A stretch of 64,000 nucleotides of DNA from Diadophis punctatus similis (Eukaryota > Chordata > Lepidosauria > Squamata > Dipsadidae): NCBI GenBank assembly GCA_023053685.1, contig JALIGW010000002.1:165299034-165363033 (forward strand). Direction: 5' to 3'. How positions within the stretch are numbered: the stretch's first letter is position 1; every line of letters starts with the position of its first letter. Made by a program: the position numbers and the translations under genes. Below are positions 48,218-60,078 of this stretch, piece by piece. The notes below the pieces were generated by a model. The model saw only the letters and a program-made list of their open reading frames with translations. It had not been told where the DNA came from and did no database searches.

Positions 48218-49177
48218 CTTCCATTGCTTTTATCAACTTGGATCTGCCTTAAGCAGTCCTACTTCAACTGACCACTATGTGGTGCTGTTGCAAGGTTGTG
48301 TGCTCCCTATTTTTCATGCTAAATCTTCCATCTCAGGGTGAATCCTAGATAAGCAGTGCAGAGACTTTGCTTAGCTAGGAGATATGTAATGGCTATATCT
48401 AGAAATCAAGATTTCAAACAACCAAGCGTCTCTGTATTCAGGAGGCCAAAGGCATGAAACTGCTGATTGTATCAAGGCAGCTAGGGAGGAAGTTAACCAT
48501 TATGGGATCCCCCCCCCCTGTGAATTATGGAGACTTGGTTAAAATGATATTACCTTTTCCTTTTTCAGTTATATTGAAAGATAATGTGACATGCTAATTT
48601 GACAAGGGCAATAATAATCGTTTTCTATTCCAAATTCTTCATGCATTGTACAATGAAATCAAATAAAAATTGAAGAAGAAACTGAGAACCCAACATAGTA
48701 AAAAGGCTTTTAAGGTCTCCTGGTCCTTCCAGGTTGATACTGGTAGTGGGTGGATTCCATCTCATTGAACAGAAGTAATTTTCAGAAACTATTGTAAGGT
48801 ACACCTTAGAACTTTCCCAATATTTTTTGAGATCATAATGAATTAGGTAGAATGCATGAGATGGAAATAAGGTTATGGCAAGGAACTAAATATGTCAGTT
48901 AACTCCTATAGGTTCCCCCACTATAACACCCGTCAGAAGGTTTGCTAAAAGCCAGTTCTCAACTTTGGTTTTCTGGAAAGACACACAGAGATAATTGCAC
49001 TACATCCCACATTTCTTGGCCTGCTGAAGGATGCTAGCAATAAGCTTTGAAGTCTCAAAATAATTATATTGACATTCAAATACTTTGTTTCAAAATAGCA
49101 GAGTAGGATGGTATCCATCTGAGATATCTAAATTGTGGGAGTTCCTTTAGAAGAAGTTATGAAATATATTACTGTTC

Positions 49178-49402
49178 CAGGTAATCCTCATTTAGTGACC
49201 ACAATTGGGATTGGAAATTTCACTATTGAGGGAAGTGGTTGCTAAGTGAAACTGCAACTGTACTTATTATCTTGCTTCAGCTTTCCTTTGCTTTACAGAC
49301 TTGAAAAGGTCATAAATGTAAGGATTGGTTGTAAAGTTACTTTTTCATCACTGTTGTAACAGCGGTCGCTAAATGAGGCTGTTGCTAAACAAGGACTATC
49401 TG
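49178..49402. mobile_element. Tigger-like element, internally deleted
   Basis: The left end caggtaatcctcatttagtg and right end aaacaaggactatctg|ta are shortened family ends. The centre (cttgcttcagctttcctttg, tgtaacagcggtcgctaaa) keeps part of the family body. Confidence 0.6.
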
Positions 49403-49693
49403 TACATTCTTGAACACCATTCCGGTTTCTTCTATCTCCTAGATTTGTTCTAATTCTGCCAGAGACCATAATCTCTGTGTTGTTTTGGTGTCAGTGTCTG
49501 ACCCAGCACTCATCTGATGAGTTGGAAGTGGAATGTACAGTGCTATAACTACTTAGTGCTGTAAGCTCCATGTTGAAATTCTACTTAGGTTTGGAGAAGT
49601 GTTTCCTCTCCCTTGTGTACCTAAAAAAAAACCTTCACAGAATGCCATATATGTGCAGCTATTCAGGTTTAGAGGAACAAAGAACCCCTAGAG

Positions 49694-49914
49694 CAGTGGT
49701 TCCCAACGTGGGGCCCACGACCCACAGGGGGGCAATTTGATTTTAATGGCGGCAATTGGAACCTTGTTTAAACCAAGTCAATGGTCTTTTAGGCTTCCTC
49801 CACATGAGTAGGAGTTCACTTTTTGAATAGTAAGAATCATATGTCCCGGGGGGGGCATCAGGATTTTAGAGATGCTTAGGTGGGGCATGGCCAAAAAAAG
49901 GTTGGGAACCACTG
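49694..49914. mobile_element. hAT-type MITE A of a tandem pair, TSD ccctagag
   Basis: The ends are cagtggttcccaacgtgggg and aaggttgggaaccactg. ccctagag stands at 49686-49693 and 49915-49922. The interior is diverged (cgacccacagggg; aggtggggcatggcc). The right-hand target copy is shared with the next element. Confidence 0.88.
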
Positions 49915-49922
49915 CCCTAGAG

Positions 49923-50692
49923 TAGCGGTCACCAACTGGTGGTCCGTGGACCACTGGTGGTCCATGAGAAAATTTTGGTGGTCCGCAGAAAAATTATTTG
50001 CAATTTTTATATTGCACTAAATCAGGGATCCTCAAACTATGGCCCCTGGGCTGGATACGTGCAATGAATGCTTGTGTCGCTGCAGAGAGTCTCCCCCTTC
50101 GGTGTCCTTTTGTGCAGGTCGGAGGGGGGACAGAAATTCCAACTTGGGTCTGTTTCAGCCTCCTGGTGCGGGGCTTTGGGCGAAGGCTGGAGGGAAGCGC
50201 CACTGGTGGCAAAGAGCCAGAGGCCTTTGTTCCAGTGGGACTGTATCATGGCCTGGAACTGGCTGACCATCTCAGCCTGCTGACCCTCCAGGTGTCGGTA
50301 CCTGGCCTTGCATTCCCGCAGAGCTTCCCTCTGCTTGTAAAGCCTATGCTCGTAGTCCTCAGTGAGGTGCTTCTGCTGAGCCTCCTTCTCGGTCAGATCC
50401 AATTTGAACTGAGCCAGATATTCATGGTGGCTGCTTAGCTCCAACAACTGCTTCCTATTGGGGCTCTAAGGAGCCCGGGCGGGCAGGGGAGGAGTGGCTG
50501 GGAGGGGAGGGGCGAGTAGAGGCCGGCGAGGCACCCCCGATGTGAGTGACATCAAGTTGGCCATGCCCACCCAGTCACATGACCACATAGCCACGTCCAC
50601 CCACCCGTCATTAGGCAGATCATATTAGTGGTCCGCGGGATTAAAATTATGAATTTAGTGGTCCCTGAGGTCCAAAAGGTTGGGGACCCCTG
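49923..50692. mobile_element. hAT-type element B of a tandem pair, carrying foreign sequence
   Basis: The ends are tagcggtcaccaactggtgg and aaaaggttggggacccctg. The same ccctagag lies on both sides (49915-49922 and 50693-50700). The outer shell repeats 'gtggtccgtgg/gtggtccgcgg' units. Inside, from cagggatcctcaaactatgg (about 50023), sits a GC-rich insert of some 550 bp with a coiled-coil frame on the minus strand. The insert may itself be the body of another hAT, since its left edge looks like a hAT end. Confidence 0.75.
50037..50460 (-). pseudogene. Captured coiled-coil exon inside hAT element B
   Basis: The minus-strand frame runs from about 50460 to a TAG at 50037. It begins NRKQLLELSSHHEYLAQFKL and continues DLTEKEAQQKHLTEDYEHRL, YKQREALRECKARYRHLEGQ and QAEMVSQFQAMIQSHWNK. 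The composition (E, K, Q, L with heptad spacing) is that of a long coiled coil and unlike any transposase. A pyrimidine-rich tract (complement of 50465-50530) and ..ccttag precede it, looking like a splice acceptor. I therefore read it as an exon of a host gene taken up by a hAT element; the source gene is not recognised. It has no start codon of its own and no promoter evidence. Confidence 0.6.
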
Positions 50693-52084
50693 CCCTAGAG
50701 TATGCAGGGACCCAAGCATATGACCTCTCTGCAATTCCAGACATCTTTTTTCCTAGGAAAAGCAGTAGTTGCTTTAAAGAGTGGCAGACAAAGGTTATAT
50801 TTGCATTATTTTTCGGTCTTTCAATCCAAAGCAGTGACATTATTATGGACCGTCCCTCTGTTCACAAAATGCTGTCAACAGTTTGACAAGAGTTAAGTTG
50901 AAACAACTTGTTTTACTGACTTCCTGCAAAAACAGTAGCAGGAGTACAGGAATTTAGGATAAGGGCACTGAGATTTCATGTGGGGGGGGGGGGCAAAGCG
51001 GAGTTCTGTTTGAATGATAGGAAAAATTTTACCAGTAAAAGTATTTTCATGGTAGAGCTGATACCTTAAAGAGGTAATAGATTCCCCCTCACTAACTGGT
51101 ACAATATGCTTTAATTTGGATTCCAGCATTGAGCAGGGACTTGAACTTGATGCATGCCTATGCATGATCATAATTTTATTGCCATTTACCCTCACTCTAA
51201 TATGATGGTCATTTCAACATAAAAATGCTGATGGATTCTGTTCGCATGCCCAAGCTTCGTGTAGCAACCTTGACACAGCTATTACACCATTTGCATCTAT
51301 GCAGTTGATCTTTTATAGAGTTTTGTTTACTAGCTTCTCCTCAAGATACACTAGAACTGGAGTCATCTGAATGTGTGCTTGTGCCCAGGTATGGATATAA
51401 ATAAATGAGAAATCTTTTTGATCAGAAAAATTAAGAATGGCAGCTGAAGCAGATATTCCCCCGACTGATTTTTAAAGCGTATTTAGCTCTTTTTAAAAGT
51501 AGATGAATTGCATTAGTAGCATGACATTGGTGCTTAATACTTATGGGTGCTGGGTAATAAACACACCTTTCATTTTAACAGATGAAACTATGCCAGTTGC
51601 ATTTCTACTGCTTCCATCTCTTTTTATTTGTTAAAAGCCTGAGTGTCGGGTTCCAGTTCCTATTTTTGGGCTGCAAGTATCCTTCTATGCCGTAACCAAG
51701 CAAAAATGAAACATGATGCCGGGGCATGTAATTTATTCTGTTTTGTAATAGCTTAGTCACAACAATATTGTTCAGAGTATTGTGCCTTCAAAAATTGCAG
51801 TAGGTGGCTGTGATGGTATGAGAAGGAAAGATGCAGACACAAGAGCCTGGTACTGAAACAAATACGAGTTCAGTAAAAGAGCCTTGGGAATTGTCAACGC
51901 TGCCCATAATAAGGAGGGAGGCAAAGAGTCTCAGGGAGGTTACACAACAGTGTCAACAACAAAGCTTTTAAGTTGCTTCTTCCTAGCATTTTTCCGTTAA
52001 GTCCATTTTTTTCCCTAATCAACTGAGCGCTAATCCATTAGTTGTGACAGGAATTGACCAACCAGCTTATTGCTCAAGCCTGAC

Positions 52085-52555
52085 ATTGTGCACTGAGAGA
52101 GTGTAATTGGCCCAAAGTCATCCAATCGGCTTTCATCCTGAAGGCGGGACTAGAACTCAGTCTTCGGGTTTGTAGCCTGGAGCCTCAACCACTAGACCAG
52201 GAGTGTCAAACTCAAGGTGCTTAGATCTGGCCTGCGGGGCAGCCTGGGAACAGCGAAGGACCAGCCCGCGATGCCTCTGCTAGTGAAAACAGAGCTGAGG
52301 AGGGCTGCCTGCAGCCCTCCTGAGCTCCATTTTCGCTGACAGAGGGTTGCAGGAGGCCGTCGCAGCTGAAAAACGGAGCTCAGGAGCCCGTTTTCGCTGG
52401 CAGAGTGCTCAAGCCACCACAGGCGCCCCCGACACTAGTAATGTTGAGCTGGCCATGCCCACCCCGGCCCCCCTAGGTCAAACACAACCCTGATGTGGCC
52501 CTCAATGAAATCGAGTTTAATGCCCCTGTACTAGATCAAACTGGCTCTGTTACTT
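52085..52555 (-). mobile_element. tRNA-derived SINE, split by a hAT
   Basis: On the plus strand this is the complement of the SINE head: ggcgggactagaactcagtc, agcctcaaccactagac and, after the inserted hAT, caaactggctctgttac. The inserted element sits exactly in the 'cactagac' of the SINE. Confidence 0.65.
52198..52528. mobile_element. hAT-type MITE nested in a SINE
   Basis: The ends are caggagtgtcaaactcaagg and cgagtttaatgcccctg. The flanking octamers cactagac (52190-52197) and tactagat (52529-52536) match at 6 of 8 positions. The interior has two cagctgaaaaacggagctca-like units. Its right half (gccatgcccaccccggcccc) resembles part of element B at 50560. Confidence 0.75.
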
Positions 52556-52752
52556 ATAATAAAATTAAGATGTAATGATTTAACTTTAAAAGAAATCTGG
52601 GACTTTGGGAAGCAAACACAGAAAAGCAAAAGATCATGACTCCTACAAAATTAAGCTGAACTAAGCTGATCTATTCACATATTCTTAAAGAATGATAGAA
52701 GCTGCTCAAGGAAAACAGCTGCATTTTTACCAGCCACCGTTCATTTGTTATA

Positions 52753-53144
52753 CAGGTAGTCCTTGATTTACAACCATTTGTTTAGTGTCTGCTCAAACTT
52801 ACAACAGCAATGTAAAAAGTGACATGACCATTTTTCACATTTATGACTGTTGCAGCATCATGGTCATGTGATCAAAATTCAGATGCCTGGCAAATGACTT
52901 GTATGTATGACCGTTGCAGTGTCCCGGGGTCATGTGATCACCTTTTGTGACCTTCTGACAAACAGTCAATGGGGAAACCAGATTCACTTAACAACCATGT
53001 TACTAACCTTAACAACTGCAGCAACTCACTTAACAATTGGGGCAAGAAAAGTTGTAAAATGGGGTAAAATTCACTTAACAACTGTTCTTACTTAGAAATG
53101 GATATTTTGGGCTCGATTGTGGTCATTAAGTCGAGAACTACCTG
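52753..53144. mobile_element. Tigger-like MITE, TA flanks
   Basis: Nearly full length: ta|caggtagtccttgatttac at the left and taagtcgagaactacctg|ta at the right (392 bp). Inside are catgtgatcaccttttgtg and cttaacaaccatgttacta, shared with the other copies. An open frame here (52907-53095) is chance. Confidence 0.8.
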
Positions 53145-56100
53145 TAGTTTAATGAACAAAAAGAGTGGAACTTTGAAGATGAAACGACATAATTGCAGAA
53201 AGAAAACATATTTTCAAAATGAGTATATTTATGGCTCACAGTATAATGGGGGGAAAATTCAGCACAAATATTAAAAAATAAAATTAAAAAGGAACAGGGA
53301 ATATGCCCAGTTCCTCAAGAGGATACAGGTTAGCTTAACCATACAAGCTCCTACATGCTCATATCATATTCCAGTATGTTATTCCAATCAAGCCCTTACT
53401 GACCCAAGAATGTGAAAAGTTGTGTCTGCTCCTATGTGTGTAACAGCATCTTAATCACCAACAAAGGACCGCTGCAACCACAGTTCACTTGAATGCTATG
53501 ATCAGATGCAGACCAAAGTAACTATTCAGCTCTCTCTGTTGGTGTAAGATGCTGAATATTTTATCACAACCCTTGGCATAAGATAAGATCAAATGGTTTT
53601 ACAGTATCCTTATTTGCAGAAAGCTCCCTTTTCCAGGCCCGAGTGTGGCAGGTTGTTATGTACGAAGTCTTTCAAGGCAGAGAGCCTAAGTGCAGGTTAA
53701 AAAAAAAGTTCTAAACTTTGTCAGCAGCTTTTGTACTTTGGATGGACATGTGGGACAAAGGGCCTCTGACGTCACAAGGGATCTTACATACATTTTCCAA
53801 ATGTAAAGGCATATCGAACTGTATGGCCAAGTTCTTGGAAATACAATGGGTGCAGTGGAATCGTTGTGTTGGCTGGACAAAACTCTTGTGTCACTGTGTT
53901 TCTTTAGCCTCCTCTTGCTAGTCACAATCATAAAGAGCCTCAAAGTAAACTTAACTTAAGAAGGGAAAGATAGCTTGACTGAAGGGGGATTGCAATTTTT
54001 CCATTACAACCTTGTTGCTCAATTCTGCTCTTCATTTTACCACCACTGATAATGATAGTAGTGATACATTTAAAGACTATACCAAATCCCTGGGGCCCAG
54101 CAGAAGCCCCAAGCAGCTTTCAGTGTCTTGTCTAGCAGCTTTGAAGCTCTGGACTTCTGCCAGTCACACAGTGACCCTCCTCCTATTACTGGGCACCTAA
54201 AGCTGTAGAGAAGATTTACAAGCCAACATCTTGTTTCATAAACAGGTAAAATTTTATATTCATGTAAAACAGACCAAAATAATAAAAAATATATACACAC
54301 CCGCACTACAGATCACAATACTAGAGAATATTAACATACAGAGAAGTGCAAACTTCCCTCCCCAATTAATTGGCTTTTAAAGTTTATTACAGAGATTAAT
54401 CTGGCTTATTTGAAAATGTGAAATACAGCTCACATCAGGTACTACAGATATATCAAGAAATTCTAGAAATCTGGAAACTTTTTTTTAAAAGCTTTTTATA
54501 CAAAGGGGAAAGGGAGTGCCAGCAAAAATTCAATGAAAACATACATTTGTCACTCCAATATCAAAAAGCATAATTATTGGTGAACACAGGAAAGTCTATA
54601 AAACTACCAGCCATTTGTGTTAAGATCTTTTTTCCCCCCTCTCCATTTTAAAGTAGCATTAAAAAGGATAAAAAGTGCACACACACCCTTATAAGGCACG
54701 AACAGATTTTCAGAACAAAAAAAAAAAGGAACAAGCAGTAGCGAAAACTAATTGCTAAGTAGCCTCCACTTCCTAAATGTTAAGTCAGCGTATTAGACTT
54801 CCTTCTGAAACTTCAGTAGGCAGAACTGTGTTTCCATTTAAGCTTATGACTACCTCTGAACCTCTGACAGATGCTGCTTCATTTGGTAAATCTTTTTTAA
54901 GATAAAGAAGGCCCTTTTTCTGCCTTGGCACCGAGCGTTTTGCTTTTTTGCAGTTATTGTAGGCATAAATTGCCAAGCCAGGAAGAAATACGTTCACTTA
55001 GCTAAATCAGTTCCAGTGCAAAGGTTTAGGGCAAATGCTCAGGTAGATTTTATATTAAATGGCTGATGATTAAGTAGACTCAAGTGACAGTTCTGAAAGA
55101 GATACTAAGAGGCTACGTGTTGCTGAGAACATCAGTGTTGGAGGTTGTAAATAGCACCCAAGTTGGGAAAAACATCCTTGGATTTATCATACCGGCCACA
55201 ATGTAGAGTTTTGTACTGTTAATATACTCCAGCCCCTTGACCAGGCCTAATTTCTGAGACTACCCCATAAGAGCAGCAAGAACAAAGGAAGTCTGTATAA
55301 TTCACTATTCTTCACTGCAATCCTATTGCTGGGAGACATGCTAGAACTACACAATAGCACTGTAATACTAAAAGTCTGTAGTAACAATTAGGGATCTGCA
55401 AAAAATTCTGGATCTGAATAATCTCATACTGACCTTCTCTGAATACACCACCTACCAAGTTATCTTGGAGTGGAACTTGAGCATTCCAAATATTTTGGAA
55501 GAGTTTTGAGCTCATGACACTTCCAAAGTGTTCAGATCAGCCAATTCACATTCAAAATAGGGTGTTTTGAATTTCGAATGTTTTGCACATCTCCAGGAGC
55601 AATCTGTAGAAGTTGTGATCACATTAATTTAGAAACTCTCTGAGAAAGAACTCTCTAATCAACGGTAGTGAAAAAGTAGCAAAAAGTCAAGGAAAATAAT
55701 GCTGCTGATTTGAGCCAGAACATTTTCTACACAAGTAAAAAGTTACAGTTCACAAAACCACTTCTAGCAAACAATTATCTTAACTTGTGAAATTACTCTT
55801 GACCAAGCATTTAAACTTACAATGAGATAAAGATGATAGAGATGAGTTTCTTCCTCTCCAAGTCTAAATGCAGCTTCTATGGCAGGAGTGAGCAAACTAC
55901 AATCCATGTGTAAGCCCTCATGTTTTTCACTCCAGGATCACACTGTCAAAAATGGGCAATGTAACCTGGAATTACACTGGCTTTAAAAAAAAAAAATTAA
56001 ACCAATTTATCAAAAGTGCTAAAATATTCATGCTAAAGATCTATCCAAAAGTTTCAATCTGGCAATTCCAGGGTTATTATTATTATCACTCTTTATGGCC

Positions 56101-56654
56101 TTCAACAGTCAGAATAACATTATTCCTTAGAAATTTTTGCTTGTAATGGCTCAAGTCCATCATAATGCAGTCTCATCTTAAAACAGTGAAACAATCTCAG
56201 TTATCCAGCTTTATCATGTACATTGGTGACATCTATGGCTAGAAAACTTGAAATCAAAGTCAGCTATGGTCAAGTTGTTGTAAGAATCCAGAAGCTGCTG
56301 AAAGTGTAGTTGATGATTTTACAATTCATTATTTATCACAAAACTTGTATCTAACATTCTCAGCCATTTTTCCCCCAATAACTGATTGCACTGCAATGCT
56401 AACTTCATTACTCAAGTTTACATGGTAAGTAGAATTCAAAATGTACTGCAACGTTTACTGAAAGCCATCATGTACCACAACGATTCAGTATCTGGGAAAG
56501 AAATTCAATCAGAGCTTAGATGGGTCCTAGCAATGTCATGAGAAGAAATGAGTGCATATGGTATCCTTGCAATTTCATCAGTTCCTCTAGTACAGGTATT
56601 ACAGGAACAAGTCATAAAGGAGTTTAAAAGCAGCCTTGGCTCCCATCAATTACG

Positions 56655-56760
56655 TATAGAATAGAATAGAATAGAATAGAATAGAATTCTTTATTGGCCA
56701 AGTGTGATTGGACACACAAGGACACACACTATATCAGAATACAGCAGTTGTCATAAAGGT
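56655..56760 (-). mobile_element. CR1/L3-type LINE 3' end with AATAG tail
   Basis: (atagaat)n followed by tctttattggccaagtgtga and ttggacacacaaggacacac is the reverse complement of the end at 11640-11700. Confidence 0.75.
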
Positions 56761-57099
56761 AGAGCTTTATAGTAGATAAATTCTATTAGTCATTTTGCTG
56801 ACTAAATGGATAGGCTGCAATTGGGGATTAATATTGCTAGCGCCTCCAAAATCAGTGGTAGGGAAAAGCTGCCCTCAAACCAGCATTTTGAGAAAGAAAA
56901 AAAGATAGGGGAGGGAGCAGTGCCGGGGATGTCTTCAAGTCAGACTTGATTCCTGGTGATTGCCTGAATTAGTCCCTGCAGTTTTCTTCTCTGTTCATGT
57001 AGCAATAAAATAGAATTAGCTTACAATAGGGTTCAATAAAGTAGAATTAGCTCGTCTGGTCTACTTCCTGTCTGAGGTACCTGGGAAAGGTTGCATGTA

Positions 57100-57466
57100 C
57101 AAGTGATCCTTGACTTACAACCACAATTAATCCCCAAATTCCTGTTGTTAAGTGAGTTTTACCCCATTTTGCGCCTTTCTTGCCACAGTTGTTAAGTGAA
57201 TTAAGTTATTAACATGGTTGTTAAGTGACTCTGGCTTCCCCATTGACTTTACTTGTCAGAAGGTCGCAAAAGGCAATCACAAGACTCCAGGCCACTGCAA
57301 CCATCATAAATATGAATCAGTTGCCAAGAATCTGAATTTTGATCACATGACCATGGGGATGGTGCAACAGTCATAAGTGTGAAAAATGGTCATTGGTGAT
57401 TTTTTCCAGTGCCGTTGTAACTTTGAACGGTCACTAAATGAACTGTTGTAAGTCGAGGACAACCTG
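57100..57466. mobile_element. Tigger-like MITE
   Basis: The order is caagtgatccttgacttac, gttaagtgactctggcttcc, cagaaggtcgcaaaaggc, aagtgtgaaaaatggtcatt and gtaagtcgaggacaacctg. It is a full-length copy in the opposite orientation to that at 52753. Confidence 0.75.
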
Positions 57467-58466
57467 CATTTTAACCACTATGCTAAACTCAAACTCAAGT
57501 TAGCTCATCGGAAATTTAAATTTTCAAAGATCGTTGAACATTGGAGCCCTCCAGAACAGTGTACAAGATCACTCTCTTAGAAAAAAAAGAATCCACATCT
57601 GGGCCTAATTTAGTAATTCCCTGATTCTCCTTCACATATTTTTCAGGTTATAATTCAGCACTAATACTATAACCAAATTTCATTTATCTTTTAAGCACAG
57701 GTATAATAATAGCTTGAAAATTCCTTTTCCCGCAAACAGGGCCAAATAAAAAAGCTTTTCAATTTCAGTAAGATGCCTCCATTGTGGAACAGCAGACAAC
57801 TTCCTGGAGCGGAAGATATGAGTTGGACATTGCTACATACTTTGTTGACAAAATCTCTGGAGAGAAATGAAGGAAGATATCAATCAACTGTATTTATAAA
57901 TCATAAATAAGAAAACACTGGAAGCTTGAAATTCTAAATAATCCATTAGCCACTTTCGTCTGCAACTTAATTAAAAGGATACCTTCACGTGTTACACCTT
58001 ACAGATGCTGGGCTAATAACTATTCACAGCCTCTATCATAAGCTGGTGGATCACATATAATAAGCCAGGACTGGTTGCTTATTCCAGTGATCTGAAATCA
58101 CACGACATGCTAAGCCAAAACCAAACTAACAACATGACACTGTACTGCTTCTTCTGCCTGCAGAGGCCTTCCACACAACTCTCCAGATCAGAAAGCACTT
58201 GTTAATTGCTCACTAGAAAGGCTGGAAGTATCAAGTCACACAGAGGTGAAAAATCAAATCCTGAGGGAATCTTTATAGCTCTCTGTGTGTGTCAGATCTC
58301 CCAAGATGCCTTGTTCTTGATTTCATAAACTGAGCCACAACTTCTTACATTTGGAGAAAAAATGAGTAGTCCATGTTGTAAACCAAAAATAAAATCTAAT
58401 AAACTTTGATTTATGAAAATATCACTGCTTTTACACATTTGATTGCGAGTAATTGATTAATTAGAT

Positions 58467-58601
58467 CAGTGTTTCTCAACCTTGGCAGTTTGAAGATGTG
58501 TGGACTTCAACTCCCAGAATTCCACAGCCAGCAACGCTGGCTGGGGAATTCTGGGAGTTGAAGTCCACACATCTTCAAACTGCCAAGGTTGAGAAATACT
58601 G
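58467..58601. mobile_element. hAT hairpin element, TSD aattagat
   Basis: A 135-bp near-perfect palindrome: cagtgtttctcaaccttggc at the left and gccaaggttgagaaatactg at the right, meeting at ccagcaacgctggctgg. A perfect duplication, aattagat, flanks it (58459-58466 and 58602-58609). Confidence 0.92.
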
Positions 58602-59235
58602 AATTAGATCATTCCTATTCATGATCTTGACTTATAATACAAAAAATACTTTGAAATTAGCAAACTAGGTAGCAGAACATTCGTGACCTGTTACTTCTGC
58701 AACCCATAGTAAGAATATATGAAAATTTACTCTCATTTTTCTCTATCTGAACAGGCTTACAAATCAAACTAATTTTTAATTTTCAACATTCCCGGACATA
58801 GCAGGAAAGAATCCCAAATGTTTAAACTGGTCTGGTGACGTCTCATTTTTCCCGCTCAAGATAGGTCAGCTGCATATATGAGTGAAAACAATGCACAAGA
58901 TCTTTTTGGTTTTCTTTAGGAATCAACACGGCAACTGTATTAGGACTCCTCTTCCCCGGGGCCCCACCCTTATCCATCGGAGCAGCATCTTTCCAAAACT
59001 CTTCCCACTCTGCAGCTGTATACTTTCAGCCTCTTACAGAGTGTTTCCCAGTTCACTTAATTTTCCCTGATTTGTTTCTACTGGTCAAAACATGGAAATA
59101 CAGACAAGAGTCACTCAGCAACCACTGACCAGCACAATACCCATAAAGCAGGGACAGTAAGGTGTGGCAATCGCTAACAACATTCTTCATCCTGCTCCTC
59201 ATTAATCACGCCCTGAGGGGTGGGCTGAGGTGAGG

Positions 59236-59480
59236 TTAAGGACGGTAGATTTTGATAATGTCTTTAATGACCCGTCGGCAGATTGGACAGCAGGCATTGA
59301 GCTGTTTCTTCAGTTTAAGACCACAGGTGTTGCACAGGCACATGTGTCCACAGGTATAGATCACCACATCCACCTCGTTGTCAAAGCAAACTGTGCATTC
59401 CCCATTCTTGCTGCTTGAGGGTTCTGGAGGTGAGAACACAGGAGACACTGGAGGACTCAGAGGAGAACTTGGAGCAGTCA
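59236..59480 (-). CDS. NEURL1B: NEURL1B last coding exon: C-terminal RING finger
   Basis: On the minus strand the exon starts after catatag and finishes the valine codon begun in the exon at 63920. It reads [20 protein letters not shown], then [40 protein letters not shown] and [20 protein letters not shown], stop TAA. The cysteines and histidine give a C3HC4-type RING: C-x2-C, then CGHMCLC, C-x-x and CPIC. IKIYRP is the typical C-terminus of Neuralized-like proteins. The protein is an E3 ubiquitin ligase that promotes endocytosis of Notch ligands (family knowledge). The NHR domains lie outside the window. NEURL1B rather than NEURL1 is chosen mainly because the neighbour is SH3PXD2B; protein similarity alone would allow either. 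Confidence 0.93.
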
Positions 59481-60078
59481 CTATATGGGATGGGGAAAAA
59501 GGACCTGTGGTTAGAAATGTCATCTCCTTTTCTACAAATCAGGCTAAAAAGGAATAATTCAAACTATTTTTCTAATGAGAAAAAGGAAGTTTGTACAGTA
59601 AAGATTAAAGAGGCAAAAAAGACAGGGAAAAAAAGTTATGTCATTATACCGGAAGTGAAATCGGACTGCTGGGCAGAGAAGACAAACATCAGCCCAGGCC
59701 CTGGAAACAGTTGGCCAGACGAAAGTGCATTAGAACAAATAGAAGATGAATTTTATATGGCAATGTAGACCTGCTTTTGTTGAAAAATGTTGGCATCTTC
59801 TAAAGAACTTTTTGTCTGTGTGCATGTGCATGTGATGAATGGAATTGTGTGCATGTGCATGTCATGAATGGAATTTGGAGTGGCTAATAATTACACAGCA
59901 TGAATGCTTGTTGTTTTGAGGGGGAACTTGGGTGCAATTTTAAACTATTGTTTAGTTCATTATTTGTAATGAAGTGTTTATAATAATGGTATGTTTGTAG
60001 CAGCCTTTTATTAAGGGTTATCTACTTCAGGCTACCTAAAGATGCTTCCCAGTTGCACATCCTTCTGGTACAGAAGAG

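Larger units (their letters stand above)
44505..59235. other. Intergenic spacer and probable NEURL1B 3' UTR
   Basis: Between the two convergent genes I find only mobile elements (listed) and unassigned AT-rich DNA. The right part (roughly 54.2-59.2 kb) has low repeat content and may include the NEURL1B 3' UTR on the minus strand, but no boundary can be read. The stretches 44.5-45.8, 48.3-49.1, 50.9-52.0, 53.2-56.6 and 57.5-58.4 kb hold nothing I can name. Confidence 0.7.

Noticed and set aside
54785..54997. A 70-codon minus-strand frame (FLPGLAIYAYNNCKKAKRSV...)
   Set aside because: It looks somewhat protein-like, but no acceptor in the right phase or recognisable family was found. It lies where the NEURL1B 3' UTR may be, so it is left as unassigned.
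59415..59768. A 117-codon plus-strand frame ending in ALEQIEDEFYMAM
   Set aside because: Its first part is antisense to the NEURL1B RING exon and no promoter, splice or family signal was seen. The right part (59550-59768) is lysine-rich and might be an old element fragment, but I could not match it.
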